In this document: piece by piece, positions 8,403 to 18,339 of the stretch | How the letters are laid out: each line of letters opens with the position of its first letter | How positions within the stretch are numbered: the first letter of the stretch is position 1 | Source of the DNA: Solibacillus merdavium | GTDB lineage: Bacteria > Bacillota > Bacilli > Bacillales_A > Planococcaceae | Direction of reading: 5' to 3' | DNA length: 64,000 nucleotides | Assembly: GCF_014836935.1 (NCBI RefSeq) | Contig: NZ_JACSPW010000009.1 | Location: 1 to 64,000, forward strand | Notes under the pieces: generated by a model | Databases searched by the model: none | The model's input: the letters and a program-made list of their open reading frames with translations, nothing else | Told to the model about the DNA's origin: nothing | Translations under genes and position numbers: made by a program

Positions 8403-9440
8403 ATGAAAAACGTGACGAGCGATATTATTCAATTTAGAGGATCGCATTATGAGTTTGGTATATACCAAGGGAAACTTTTAAAGAACTCCCCTCTTTTTTA
8501 TAATAGAGAAGAACTTTATAAACAATTAGATCATAAATTTTCTATAGATAAATCATATGTTAAGCAACTTTTAAACCGGTTTGGTCCAGGAATTGAAGAG
8601 GAAATAGAAGGTCTTGCTTTTGCACTTGGTTATAAAGAAGAACAGGCTTTACTTCATTATGGTGGCTATTATGCAGTAAATAAAAAAAGCGGCTGTTCTA
8701 TTACGACAAATCCGCTTTATATGATTCGCAACTATGACAATGACCCCCAAAGTTATGATGGGCGTTTCGTGTTATATGCCCCAACTGACGGTGGCTACGC
8801 GACAATCGGACCTTCCATGCAAATTACTGGCCGTATGGATGGAATGAATGAAAAAGGACTGGCCGTTGGTTATAACTTTGTAAATACGAAGAACAGGGCG
8901 GATGGCTTTGTTTGCAATATGATTGGGCGACTCTTATTGGAACATTGCTCAAATGTTGCCGAGGGGATTTCATTATTAGAAAACATCCCCCATAAGCATT
9001 CATTTAATTATGTATTACTTGATGCGGAGCAATCTATGGTGGTGGTAGAAGCATCTCCGCGCAATGTTGCCGTTCGGGATGCAACAGCCTGCACGAACCA
9101 CTTTAAAGTTCTGACAGAAGAAAATCGTTACCGAATGGAAGATTCTTTAGCGCGCGAACACATTATTTCGAATGCCCAGGCAAATTCACTCTCTTTTGAA
9201 AATGCGTTTAAGTTACTGAATGGTATCGAAAATGGTGTATTTGCAACAAAATACGGCGCATGGGATGGTACTCTCCATACGATTGGCTATATACCAACTG
9301 AAGGGAAATGTATTTTCGCTTTAGGTGGAGATGCGTTGCCTGTAGTCATTGATTTTAATTCGTGGCTAAGCGGTAATCATTTGCCTCTTACAAAAATTAA
9401 AGGAAAACTTCATGCGACAAATGGCTTTGCGAATGAATAA
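8403..9440 (+). CDS. C45-family autoproteolytic amidohydrolase/acyltransferase-like protein
   Basis: A 345-residue protein of the linear-amide C-N hydrolase (Ntn) fold, related to penicillin acyl-CoA:6-APA acyltransferase and choloylglycine hydrolase families. A G-C-S site places the candidate nucleophile at Cys98, followed by MIRNYDND (substrate Arg and Asp), a GMNEKGLAVGYN motif and a TNHF motif. Family members self-cleave before the Cys. There is no signal peptide. ATG at 8403 has AAAGGGG 8 nt upstream; an upstream in-frame start has no such site. It is divergent from the exporter operon. Substrate unknown; an N-acyl amide is likely. Confidence 0.75.
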   Translation: MKNVTSDIIQFRGSHYEFGIYQGKLLKNSPLFYNREELYKQLDHKFSIDKSYVKQLLNRFGPGIEEEIEGLAFALGYKEEQALLHYGGYYAVNKKSGCSITTNPLYMIRNYDNDPQSYDGRFVLYAPTDGGYATIGPSMQITGRMDGMNEKGLAVGYNFVNTKNRADGFVCNMIGRLLLEHCSNVAEGISLLENIPHKHSFNYVLLDAEQSMVVVEASPRNVAVRDATACTNHFKVLTEENRYRMEDSLAREHIISNAQANSLSFENAFKLLNGIENGVFATKYGAWDGTLHTIGYIPTEGKCIFALGGDALPVVIDFNSWLSGNHLPLTKIKGKLHATNGFANE

Positions 9441-9450
9441 GAACAAAAGC

Positions 9451-9589
9451 GCTAAAGCGCCCTCTTAGCCCCGAGTGGGCAAAACGCCACATCCATGTGG
9501 CATGCCCCCAATGATTCACGTCGTGTGGAGTAAACGTTTCACCACTTTCGACGTCGGGATCTAATGATGCGAGAGGCTGGCGCTTTAGC
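9451..9589. repeat. ~140-bp structured element with 11-bp terminal inverted repeats
   Basis: Terminal arms GCTAAAGCGCC (9451-9461) and GGCGCTTTAGC (9579-9589) are perfect inverted repeats. Inside are hairpins GCCACAT-CC-ATGTGGC (9486-9501) and ACGTCG...CGACGT (9518-9554, with GTGG/CCAC pairing within). No ORF is present. It resembles the palindromic intergenic repeats common in Bacillales, but I cannot count copies here. It fills most of the 284-bp gap before rpsI. Confidence 0.6.
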
Positions 9590-9657
9590 CTAAACTTTAC
9601 AAGAGTTTATTTCAAAGTTATTCACAATGCGATATTTTATAGTTTCCTTAACAAAGA

Positions 9658-9695
9658 AAAACCCTTTCTCGGAACATGTCCTGAGAAAGGGTTTT
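9658..9695 (-). terminator. rplM-rpsI operon terminator
   Basis: AACCCTTTCTC and GAGAAAGGGTT arms with a 12-nt loop and a T-rich minus-strand tail, 30 bp after the rpsI stop. Confidence 0.88.
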
Positions 9696-9724
9696 GTAAT
9701 TTCGCAAAATAGTAATCGTAAAGA

Positions 9725-10117
9725 TTAACGTTTTGAGAACTGAGGTGCACGACGAGCGCCGCGTAAACCTGGTTTTTTACGTTCTTTCATACGAGAATCA
9801 CGAGTTAAAAGACCTGCAGCTTTTAAAGCTGGACGGAAGTCTGGATCAACTTGTAATAATGCACGAGCGATACCGTGACGGATTGCTCCAGCTTGACCTG
9901 TGAATCCACCACCGTTTACGTTAACGTGAACGTCATAAGAACCTTTAGTTTCTGTAGCTACTAATGGTTGGTTGATAATTAAATGTAAAGTTTCGTATGG
10001 TAGGTAATCTGCAATTTCACGATTGTTGATTACTACTTTACCTTCGCCTGGTACTAAACGTACGCGAGCAGTTGAGCTTTTACGGCGACCTGTGCCGATG
10101 TATTGTACTTGTGCCAA
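9725..10117 (-). CDS. rpsI: 30S ribosomal protein S9
   Basis: A 130-residue S9 with the conserved [14 protein letters not shown] start and the C-terminal tail [14 protein letters not shown], whose terminal Lys-Arg reaches the P-site tRNA. It is the second gene of the rplM-rpsI operon, 25 bp after rplM, with a good ribosome site (GGAGGAAATAAC). Length matches the family. Confidence 0.98.
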   Translation of the reverse strand: MAQVQYIGTGRRKSSTARVRLVPGEGKVVINNREIADYLPYETLHLIINQPLVATETKGSYDVHVNVNGGGFTGQAGAIRHGIARALLQVDPDFRPALKAAGLLTRDSRMKERKKPGLRGARRAPQFSKR

Positions 10118-10142
10118 AGTTATTTCCTCCTATTATAGTTTA

Positions 10143-10580
10143 TTAACCACGTAGCTCGTAAGCTTCTGGTTTTTGTGCAGCATGTGGATGTTCAGAACCA
10201 GTGTAAACGTTCAGTTTAGTGAACATTTGACGACCTAAAGAGTTCTTTGGAAGCATACCCTTAATTGCTAATTCAAGCATTTGTGTTGGGTATTTTTCTT
10301 TCATTTCTCCAGCTGTACGTTGTTTTAAACCACCAGAGAATTGAGTGTGACGGTAGTAAATTTTCTTTTGTAATTTGTTACCTGTTAACTCAATTTTATC
10401 AGCGTTGATGATGATCACATGATCTCCTGTATCAACGTTTGGTGTGAAAGTTGGTTTATGTTTACCACGTAAGATAGAAGCTACTTCAGAAGCTAAACGA
10501 CCTAATGTTTGGCCTTCTGCGTCAACTACTAACCATTTACGTTCTACTTCTTGACCTTTAGCCATGAAAGTTGTGCGCAT
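10143..10580 (-). CDS. rplM: 50S ribosomal protein L13
   Basis: A 145-residue L13, an early 23S rRNA binder. Typical segments are [30 protein letters not shown] and the [13 protein letters not shown] tail. It starts MRTTFM as in Bacillus, with AGGAGGAT before the ATG. It heads the rplM-rpsI operon and is preceded by a structured leader. Confidence 0.98.
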   Translation of the reverse strand: MRTTFMAKGQEVERKWLVVDAEGQTLGRLASEVASILRGKHKPTFTPNVDTGDHVIIINADKIELTGNKLQKKIYYRHTQFSGGLKQRTAGEMKEKYPTQMLELAIKGMLPKNSLGRQMFTKLNVYTGSEHPHAAQKPEAYELRG

Positions 10581-10678
10581 GTTTGTATCCTCCTAATCGA
10601 TATGAATTACCGTTATTTTTCATTATATACACTTTATAAGTTTCGGGGCTTATTATTGTGGTGGTAATGAAAATACCA
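10581..10678 (-). promoter_or_regulatory. L13 leader (candidate autoregulatory 5' UTR of rplM)
   Basis: The ~98-nt transcribed leader ends in CGGTAATTCATATCGATTAG then GAGGATAC, which matches what I recall of the Firmicutes L13 leader (Rfam L13_leader). TTTTCATTA pairs with TAATGAAAA, and an alternative ATGAA/TTCAT hairpin abuts the Shine-Dalgarno. L13 binding would repress rplM-rpsI. The exact fold needs a covariance-model search. Confidence 0.65.
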
Positions 10679-10684
10679 TACATC

Positions 10685-10713
10685 ATCATATAATGTATCG
10701 CGTTTAAAGTCAA
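10685..10713 (-). promoter_or_regulatory. rplM-rpsI promoter
   Basis: -35 TTGACT (10708-10713), 17-bp spacer, -10 TATGAT (10685-10690). It lies between truA and the L13 leader. Confidence 0.75.
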
Positions 10714-10816
10714 GATATTTAATTGAACACCTGGAGAGGTTGTTAATCCTTTTCACAAGGCTATTTCTCTCGTGTTTTTACAAAAATCATACAAATTTTT
10801 TTAGAAAATATATAAA

Positions 10817-11560
10817 TTATTCATAAAAAACTTGTTCCAAATATAAACCATGCGCTGGGGCAGTCTTACCTGCCTGGGAACGATCCTTCGAAGCAATCAT
10901 TTGGGATAAAGAACTTATTTCCCTTTTCCCCGTGCCTACCTCCCATAACGTACCCGCTATAATCCGTACCATATTGTACAGGAAGCCATTCCCGCTTATT
11001 GTCATATGCAATTCCTCACCATGCCAATTTAGCTCCAATGCATTGACTATACGCACCTTATCAATAACACTCGTATTCGCCGCGCAAAAACAACTAAAAT
11101 CATGCTTCCCTATAATTGCCTGAGCCGCTTCTTGCATTGCTTCAACGTTTGGTTTTACTCCATTGGTCTCAACTGCATAATGACGTCTAAAAGGGCTTTG
11201 AATCATGCTGCAATCCCAAATATACCGGTAACGCTTACCTAGTACATCATAGCGTGCATGAAAATTATCCTTTACTTGCTCTACTTTCATTACTCGAATA
11301 TCACGTGGTAACTGAACATTTAAAGCCTTTTGATATTTTTCTCTCGGAATGGATAAAGGTGTATCAAAGTGAATCACTTGGCCTGTAGCATGGACTCGCG
11401 CATCCGTACGTCCACTCGCTGTAATTTTCACCTGATTTCCTTTATGCATTGTAGCTAATACTTTTTCAATTTCAAGCTGGACTGTGCGCTCTCCCGGCTG
11501 AACTTGATAACCAGCAAATGCTGCACCGTCATAGCTTATCGTTGCTTTTAATCTGACCAT
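10817..11560 (-). CDS. truA: tRNA pseudouridine(38-40) synthase TruA
   Basis: A 247-residue TruA that isomerises U38-U40 in the anticodon stem. The catalytic Asp lies in ASGRTDARVHATGQV. The RYRYIWD, GKHDFSCF and NGFLYNMVRIIAGTL motifs are also present. It follows ecfT by 13 bp and probably ends the ecfA1-ecfA2-ecfT-truA transcript; rplM has its own promoter downstream. Confidence 0.96.
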   Translation of the reverse strand: MVRLKATISYDGAAFAGYQVQPGERTVQLEIEKVLATMHKGNQVKITASGRTDARVHATGQVIHFDTPLSIPREKYQKALNVQLPRDIRVMKVEQVKDNFHARYDVLGKRYRYIWDCSMIQSPFRRHYAVETNGVKPNVEAMQEAAQAIIGKHDFSCFCAANTSVIDKVRIVNALELNWHGEELHMTISGNGFLYNMVRIIAGTLWEVGTGKREISSLSQMIASKDRSQAGKTAPAHGLYLEQVFYE

Positions 11561-11573
11561 CTCTATACCCCTT

Positions 11574-12371
11574 TTAACCTCTTAGCATCCATAGCAGGAT
11601 CGCCATTATTACTAGTGCGACTAAAATAATCGTATCCTTCGCATGCCATTTCAACAAACGATATTTCGTACGCCCTTCTCCTCCGCGATAGCCACGTACT
11701 TCCATAGCCGTTGCAAGATCCTCTGCCCGCTTAAATGCGCTTATAAACAACGGTACTAGCAATGGTACCACGGCCTTTAAACGATCCTTAATCGGACCAG
11801 CACTTAAATCGGAACCTCGTGCCATTTGGGCCTTCATAATTTTATCTGTTTCATCCATTAGTGTTGGGATGAAACGTAGTGAAATAGACATCATGAGTGC
11901 AAGTTCATGCACAGGAAGCTTTATCTTCTTAAATGGGTTTAACAGTACCTCTAAGCCATCAGTAATGGAAATAGGGGAAGTTGTTAGCGTTAAGATGGAA
12001 GTCATAAAGACAAGCATTAAAAAGCGCATTGAAATATACACACCTTGGCGTAGACCTTCTTCATAAATTTTCATAAAGCCAAGATCAACCAGTACAGGCC
12101 CTTCTCTTGTCATAAATAAATGCAATATGAGTGTAAAGAGCATTAAAAAAATAACCGGCTTTAATCCATTAATTAAAAAGTAAAGTCGAATTTTTGATAG
12201 CAAAATTACGATTAAGGTAAAGGCTAATAATATTCCATACGTCAACGTATTATTGGCAAAAAAGACAACAATAATAAATGCAAATACAAAGAGTAACTTT
12301 GAGCGTGGGTCTAGCTTATGAACAAATGAATTCCCCGGAATATATCGTCCAAAAATCATTTTCTCCATCAT
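11574..12371 (-). CDS. ecfT: Energy-coupling factor transporter transmembrane protein EcfT
   Basis: A 265-residue membrane scaffold of group II ECF transporters. Several TM helices are visible, and two Ala/Val-Arg-Gly coupling motifs (MARGSD and VRGYRG) contact the EcfA grooves. It couples the ATPases to exchangeable vitamin-binding S components encoded elsewhere. Its ATG overlaps the ecfA2 stop (ATGA), showing translational coupling. Confidence 0.95.
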   Translation of the reverse strand: MMEKMIFGRYIPGNSFVHKLDPRSKLLFVFAFIIVVFFANNTLTYGILLAFTLIVILLSKIRLYFLINGLKPVIFLMLFTLILHLFMTREGPVLVDLGFMKIYEEGLRQGVYISMRFLMLVFMTSILTLTTSPISITDGLEVLLNPFKKIKLPVHELALMMSISLRFIPTLMDETDKIMKAQMARGSDLSAGPIKDRLKAVVPLLVPLFISAFKRAEDLATAMEVRGYRGGEGRTKYRLLKWHAKDTIILVALVIMAILLWMLRG

Positions 12372-13240
12372 TGTCCTTCACGCCCCTTAGGAATCGCTTG
12401 TCCAATTTCAAATGCGAGTTCTTCTTCAGTTAAGCAAACTTTCGATAAGGATTTATCTATCATTTTTTCAATCTGTCGCTGGAAACGGACAATGCGTGGT
12501 GGTTCTAAACGAAATTGTGCAAGTGTCTTGATATCACCGAAAATGTCTCGTGGATCCCCATTTAACACACAGCGACCTTCATGCATGATGGCAATTGAAT
12601 CTGCATAACGGGCTGCATCTTCCATACTATGTGTAACAAGAATAGTTGTTAAGCCACGTTGTTTATGTAACTCATAAAATAAGTCCATAATCTCCTTTTG
12701 CCCTCGTGGATCTAAACCCGCAGTAGGTTCGTCCAACACAATTACTTCCGGATCCATTGCTAAAACCCCTGCAATCGCCACTCGACGCATTTGTCCACCT
12801 GACAAATCAAACGGAGACTTTTCCAAAATTTCTTCCGGCAGTCCCACAAGCGAGATTAACTCACGTGCACGCTTTTCCGCTTCTTCCTCTGACACACCGA
12901 AATTCATCGGACCAAACATAATATCCTTTAATACAGTCTCCTCAAACAGCTGATGCTCGGGAAATTGAAAAACGATTCCAACCTTTTGCCGCACTGATTT
13001 CAAATCTTTCGCCTTTTTCCCTGCTTCAATTAACCGGTCTCCAATCTTTACTGAACCGCTCGATGGCTTTAATAACCCATTAAAATGAAGAAGGATCGTT
13101 GACTTACCTGAGCCGGTATGTCCAATAATGGCTTGAAACGTTCCACTTTTAATCGTTAAATCAACTTCATGTAATGCAAATTTTTCAAATGGTGTGCCTT
13201 TTGCATAGGCATAGCTTACTTGTTGAAGTTGGATGTCCAT
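12368..13240 (-). CDS. ecfA2: Energy-coupling factor transporter ATPase EcfA2
   Basis: A 290-residue ABC ATPase with Walker A GHTGSGKST (40-48), Q-loop FQFPEHQLFEETV, signature LSGGQMRR and Walker B VIVLDEPTAGLDP. It forms a heterodimer with EcfA1. It overlaps the 3' end of ecfA1 by 25 bp and the start of ecfT by 4 bp. Confidence 0.96.
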   Translation of the reverse strand: MDIQLQQVSYAYAKGTPFEKFALHEVDLTIKSGTFQAIIGHTGSGKSTILLHFNGLLKPSSGSVKIGDRLIEAGKKAKDLKSVRQKVGIVFQFPEHQLFEETVLKDIMFGPMNFGVSEEEAEKRARELISLVGLPEEILEKSPFDLSGGQMRRVAIAGVLAMDPEVIVLDEPTAGLDPRGQKEIMDLFYELHKQRGLTTILVTHSMEDAARYADSIAIMHEGRCVLNGDPRDIFGDIKTLAQFRLEPPRIVRFQRQIEKMIDKSLSKVCLTEEELAFEIGQAIPKGREGQ

Positions 13241-14061
13241 AAATCATTCACCAGCTCTTCTTCTGTCATATGTTGCCCTACAAGCTGAACTCCCTGTGCT
13301 TGTAATAGCTTAGTCATCTTCATGGCAAAAGGCATATCAAGACCAAACTGAAGAAGTTTATCCCCTAATGAAAAAATTTCTGCAGGAGTACCTTCTTCAT
13401 ATTTCTTACCATCGTTCATAAAAATAATGCGGTCTGCCAAAAGTGCCTCTTCCAAATCATGCGTAATCGCCAAAACGGTTAAGTCAATCTCTTTTCTTAA
13501 TGTTTCAACAAGCGTCAACACTTCTTCACGGCCTTGAGGATCCAACATCGAAGTTGCTTCATCCAATATCAGAATTTGTGGATGCATTGCCAATGCCCCA
13601 GCAATCGCTACACGCTGCTTCTGCCCACCTGACAAATGATGTGGCTCATGATTAATGAATGCCTCCATCTTAACTTGTTGAAGTGCCTCTTGTACCCGCT
13701 GAACCATTTCTTTATGTGGTACACCATTATTTTCAAGAGAGAAAGCTACATCATCCTGCACAGTAGCACCAACAAACTGATTGTCCGGATTTTGAAAGAC
13801 GATACCAATTTGCGAACGAATCTCCCATAAATTTTCTTCTGTTAATATATTATGTTTTATGCGGACTTCCCCTTGCTGAGGTAATAGTAGCCCGCTCATT
13901 AATTTTGCCATTGTCGATTTTCCAGAACCATTGTGACCAACTATTGCAATCCATTCGCCTTTGTTAATTGCAAAGGAGACGTCCTCTACAGCATTTCGTG
14001 CATCTGGTTCTTCGGGCGTATATGAAAATGTTACATGATTAAATGATAAAATCTCATTCAT
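13216..14061 (-). CDS. ecfA1: Energy-coupling factor transporter ATPase EcfA1
   Basis: 281 residues with Walker A GHNGSGKST (42-50), Q-loop VFQNPDNQFVGATV, signature LSGGQKQR and Walker B ILILDEATSMLDP. I start it at ATG 14061, preceded by AAAGGGGAG, because an upstream in-frame start adds 26 non-family residues. It is the first gene of the ECF module that follows the alpha operon in Bacillales. Confidence 0.95.
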   Translation of the reverse strand: MNEILSFNHVTFSYTPEEPDARNAVEDVSFAINKGEWIAIVGHNGSGKSTMAKLMSGLLLPQQGEVRIKHNILTEENLWEIRSQIGIVFQNPDNQFVGATVQDDVAFSLENNGVPHKEMVQRVQEALQQVKMEAFINHEPHHLSGGQKQRVAIAGALAMHPQILILDEATSMLDPQGREEVLTLVETLRKEIDLTVLAITHDLEEALLADRIIFMNDGKKYEEGTPAEIFSLGDKLLQFGLDMPFAMKMTKLLQAQGVQLVGQHMTEEELVNDLWTSNFNK

Positions 14062-14442
14062 CTCGGCTATTCTCCCCTTTGCCTTGAATGTATTACACCT
14101 ATATATTAGGTAGTTTAAATTTCCCAGGAAATTATACATATATAAAAATAAAGCACGTTCTCAAACAAGTTCAGCTTTATGCCACCTATTTAAACGTACT
14201 TTATGTTTGCATATGTATGAGGAACATAGGGACTCAATCCTAGTATTCCATAAATAAAAAAGCGCGCACCTCATTCAGAGAAATGCGCTTGTCGTTACAT
14301 TTACAAAATTTACGGGTGCTCAAGCCCGGAAATTCATTGAATGAGGTGCGGAGAGCTAAACGAGACGCCAGTAGTTGACTACTCCGCTCATCATAACGCT
14401 CAGCTTAATTATTGTCGTATAAAATCACAAAACCTATGAAAA
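14062..14442. other. Intergenic region between ecfA1 and the rplQ terminator
   Basis: About 380 bp with no credible ORF. It holds an inverted-repeat element (14265-14350, listed separately), a GCGGAG/CTCCGC hairpin in the 14350-14395 part, and a perfect TATAAT on the minus strand (14131-14136) that could be the -10 of the ecf operon, although I see no good -35 at 16-18 bp. Confidence 0.5.
14265..14350 (-). repeat. Inverted-repeat element, possible attenuator in the ecf leader
   Basis: Perfect 13-bp arms CGCACCTCATTCA (14265-14277) and TGAATGAGGTGCG (14338-14350) are 60 bp apart. On the minus strand the last arm runs into GCGCTTTTTT, and a competing short hairpin AAGCGC...GCGCTT shares the same bases. 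It looks terminator-like with alternative pairings. Whether it is a riboregulator or a repeat element is open. Confidence 0.5.
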
Positions 14443-14486
14443 AAGAGGGGTGCATGGGTTCAACCGGTGAACCGGACACCCCTCTT
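14443..14486 (-). terminator. Alpha operon (rplQ) terminator
   Basis: Arms AAGAGGGGTG and CACCCCTCTT, then a minus-strand T6 tail, 18 bp after the rplQ stop. Confidence 0.88.
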
Positions 14487-14503
14487 CACCTATTTCGTCA
14501 GAA

Positions 14504-14881
14504 TTAAACTAATTCGATAACTACTACTGGTGCGCCGTCTCCACGACGAGGACCTACTTTAAGAATACGAGTGTAACCACCTTGACGCTCCGCATAACGA
14601 GGTGCGATATCATCAAATAATTTTTGAAGTGCGAAAACAGTTTTTTCTTCTTCGCCTTCTCCAACTGTTACTAACTCACGACGGATGAATGCTGCCGCTT
14701 GACGACGAGCGTGTAAATCACCGCGTTTACCTAAAGTAATCATTTTCTCAACTGCTTTACGTGTTTCTTTAGCGCGCGCTTCAGTTGTTTCGATGCGCTC
14801 GTTGATGATTAAATCAGTAGCTAAGTCGCGTAGTAATGCTTTACGTTGAGAACTTGTACGACCAAGTTTTCTGTAACCCAT
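14504..14881 (-). CDS. rplQ: 50S ribosomal protein L17
   Basis: A 125-residue L17 with the conserved [18 protein letters not shown] start and a [20 protein letters not shown]-terminal segment. It lies near the exit tunnel. It is the last gene of the alpha operon, 56 bp after rpoA, and is followed by a terminator. Confidence 0.98.
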   Translation of the reverse strand: MGYRKLGRTSSQRKALLRDLATDLIINERIETTEARAKETRKAVEKMITLGKRGDLHARRQAAAFIRRELVTVGEGEEEKTVFALQKLFDDIAPRYAERQGGYTRILKVGPRRGDGAPVVVIELV

Positions 14882-14937
14882 GGACGTTTCCCTCCTTTTA
14901 AATATATCTGATCTAGCTAAATTTTATAATTATTCGC

Positions 14938-15882
14938 TTAGTCTTCTTTACGTAATCCTAAACCAAGCTCTTCTAACTTATGCTTAACTTCTTCAAGAGA
15001 CTTACGACCAAGATTACGTACTTTCATCATATCGTCTTCAGACTTATTAGCTAACTCTAATACCGTATTGATACCAGCACGCTTTAAGCAGTTGTAAGAA
15101 CGAACAGAAAGATCAAGTTCTTCGATAGTCATCTCTAATACTTTTTCTTTTTGATCTTCTTCTTTTTCGACCATGATTTCAGCAGTTTGTGCCTCGTTCG
15201 TCATGCCTACGAAGATATTTAAGTGTTCAGTTAAAATTTTCGCTCCAAGTGAAATCGCCTCTTTAGGACCGATGCTTCCATCTGTCCATACATCAAGTGA
15301 TAACTTGTCGTAGTCAGAATTTTGTCCAACACGAGTGTTCTCTACTTGGAAGTTGACGCGTGAAACTGGAGTGTAAATAGAGTCGATCGGGATCACGCCG
15401 ATAGGAAGATCCTCACGTTTGTTTTGATCAGCAGGAGTATAACCACGGCCGCGTTGTGCGTACATACGCATACGTAAATGACCGTTTTTTGCGATTGTTG
15501 CGATATATAAATCTGGGTTTAATATTTCTACATCACTGTCATGTGTAATGTCAGCTGCAGTAACCGTTCCGTCACCCTTTACGTCAATCTCAATGACTTT
15601 TTCTTCGTCAGAGTAGATTTTTAAAGCTAGCTTTTTCACGTTTAAGATAATTGAAGCAACATCTTCTACAACGCCTTCTACAGTTGAGAATTCGTGTAAT
15701 ACGCCGTCAATTTGAATTGACGTTACAGCAGCTCCAGGTAATGAAGACAGAAGGATACGACGTAGAGAATTTCCCAAAGTATTACCATAACCACGTTCAA
15801 GCGGTTCTACAACAAACTTGCCGTATTTGGCATCTTCGCTAATCTCCACTGTTTCAATCTTTGGTTTTTCAATTTCGATCAT
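14938..15882 (-). CDS. rpoA: RNA polymerase alpha subunit
   Basis: 314 residues. The N-terminal assembly domain includes [20 protein letters not shown]. An acidic linker ([12 protein letters not shown]) follows, then the alpha-CTD with [19 protein letters not shown] and the [12 protein letters not shown] helix-hairpin-helix that contacts UP elements and activators. It lies between rpsK and rplQ as in other Bacilli. Confidence 0.99.
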   Translation of the reverse strand: MIEIEKPKIETVEISEDAKYGKFVVEPLERGYGNTLGNSLRRILLSSLPGAAVTSIQIDGVLHEFSTVEGVVEDVASIILNVKKLALKIYSDEEKVIEIDVKGDGTVTAADITHDSDVEILNPDLYIATIAKNGHLRMRMYAQRGRGYTPADQNKREDLPIGVIPIDSIYTPVSRVNFQVENTRVGQNSDYDKLSLDVWTDGSIGPKEAISLGAKILTEHLNIFVGMTNEAQTAEIMVEKEEDQKEKVLEMTIEELDLSVRSYNCLKRAGINTVLELANKSEDDMMKVRNLGRKSLEEVKHKLEELGLGLRKED

Positions 15883-16031
15883 TCCAATTTACCCTCCTTC
15901 AAAACATCTAATGTATAGGTTCTTATCATCATAGTTGTTAATCTGAGATAGACTATAAAATGCACAAGACTTTTGTACAAAGTAACATGATGTACATAGA
16001 AGTACGTAATTATACCTCTAAGCAGCACCCA

Positions 16032-16439
<408 letters not shown>

Positions 16440-16447
16440 TTACTTAA

Positions 16448-16813
16448 TTATTTTTTCTTGTTCGCTACTGTTTTACGAGGACCTTTACGCGTACGCGCAT
16501 TGTTTTTCGTATTTTGACCACGAACAGGTAAACCACGACGGTGACGGATACCACGGTTTGAAGCGATTTCCATTAAACGTTTGATGTTTAAAGAAACTTC
16601 ACGACGTAAGTCACCTTCTGTTTTGTATGAATCTAATTGTTCACGAATTTGGTTTAATTGATCTTCTGTTAAGTCTTTAACGCGAGTATTTTCGTCAATA
16701 CCTGCACCTGCTAATACTTTTTGAGAAGTAGTTTTACCAATACCGTAAATGTAAGTTAATGAAATTACAACGCGTTTGTCGCGAGGAATATCAACACCAG
16801 CAATACGTGCCAT
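16448..16813 (-). CDS. rpsM: 30S ribosomal protein S13
   Basis: A 121-residue S13 of the 30S head. Visible are [14 protein letters not shown], the [14 protein letters not shown] helix-turn region and the basic tail [20 protein letters not shown] that contacts the P-site tRNA. It lies downstream of rpmJ. Confidence 0.98.
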   Translation of the reverse strand: MARIAGVDIPRDKRVVISLTYIYGIGKTTSQKVLAGAGIDENTRVKDLTEDQLNQIREQLDSYKTEGDLRREVSLNIKRLMEIASNRGIRHRRGLPVRGQNTKNNARTRKGPRKTVANKKK

Positions 16814-16837
16814 TCGTTAGTGCACCTCCTTGATTAA

Positions 16838-16951
<114 letters not shown>

Positions 16952-16988
16952 CTAACCTAACCTCCTTAATAGTCCGGAGTGCAAAAGA

Positions 16989-17207
16989 TTATTTAAAACG
17001 GTATGTGATACGACCGCGAGTTAAATCATAAGGAGATAACTCAATAGTAACCTTATCTCCAGGTAGGATACGGATAAAGTGCATACGAATCTTTCCAGAA
17101 ACGTGTGCTAGCACAGTGTGCCCATTTTCTAATTCTACCTTAAACATCGCGTTTGGCAAAGTCTCAACAACTGTCCCTTCGACTTCAATTACATCGTCTT
17201 TCGCCAT
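16989..17207 (-). CDS. infA: Translation initiation factor IF-1
   Basis: 72 residues, a single S1/OB-fold domain ([20 protein letters not shown] at the start, [11 protein letters not shown] at the end). IF-1 binds the 30S A site during initiation. It is 37 bp upstream of rpmJ. The usual neighbours map and the KOW-domain gene are missing upstream. Confidence 0.98.
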   Translation of the reverse strand: MAKDDVIEVEGTVVETLPNAMFKVELENGHTVLAHVSGKIRMHFIRILPGDKVTIELSPYDLTRGRITYRFK

Positions 17208-17623
17208 CTTCTCGTCTCCCTTCTATATGCTAATATCAAAAAACTCATGCGAGCTCTTGCAACTGTTTCTCCTAATTAAGAAGCAACTCGTTCCAACATA
17301 TGTTTTGGATTGCATGAGAGATGTACAATAAGACGCTCGTCTGGTTTCGCTTCACACAATCCATGGAAACAGTATCCTTATTAAGGAACCGCATTCCTTA
17401 TGTTAACACGATAGCCGGAATGTCTTGATGAGAGATTCAAACCCGTTACACAGATGCTTCCACGAAACCCATTATACGTTACAAAGATGTCATCACACGA
17501 ATTTAGTGCTCAACCCTTATAGTATATACCGGGCATAATATGCTTTTGCAACTCTCAAAAAATTATGTTTCGTTGTTGCCTCCGCATGAATACCGCGGAA
17601 GCTGTCTAGCGCCCGGACGGATA
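17208..17623. other. 416-bp gap between adk and infA, usual site of map
   Basis: In Bacillus this site holds map and a small KOW-domain gene. Here no ORF with methionine aminopeptidase motifs is found in any frame. The region contains a candidate promoter, a CTTCCGC/GCGGAGG hairpin just after adk, an AAGGAATGCGGTTCCTT hairpin and one ATG-started 27-codon minus-strand ORF without a clear ribosome site, which I do not call a gene. Confidence 0.6.
17523..17551 (-). promoter_or_regulatory. Candidate promoter for infA-rpmJ-rpsM-rpsK-rpoA-rplQ
   Basis: -35 TTGCAA (17546-17551), 17-bp spacer, -10 TATATA (17523-17528), some 310 bp upstream of infA. A second TATAAT (17471-17476) lacks a convincing -35. 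Confidence 0.5.
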
Positions 17624-18292
<669 letters not shown>

Positions 18293-18339
18293 TTACAACA
18301 TAAGCCGGCAAGGAAACGTAAATGTTTCCTAGACCTGCA

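Noticed and set aside
9441-9724. tRNA gene in the gap before rpsI
   Set aside because: The hairpins do not form a cloverleaf and there is no T-loop consensus; the structure fits an inverted-repeat element better.
17234-17372. ATG-started 27-codon minus-strand ORF in the adk-infA gap as a possible KOW or map remnant
   Set aside because: The translation shows no KOW or metallopeptidase motif and no convincing Shine-Dalgarno.
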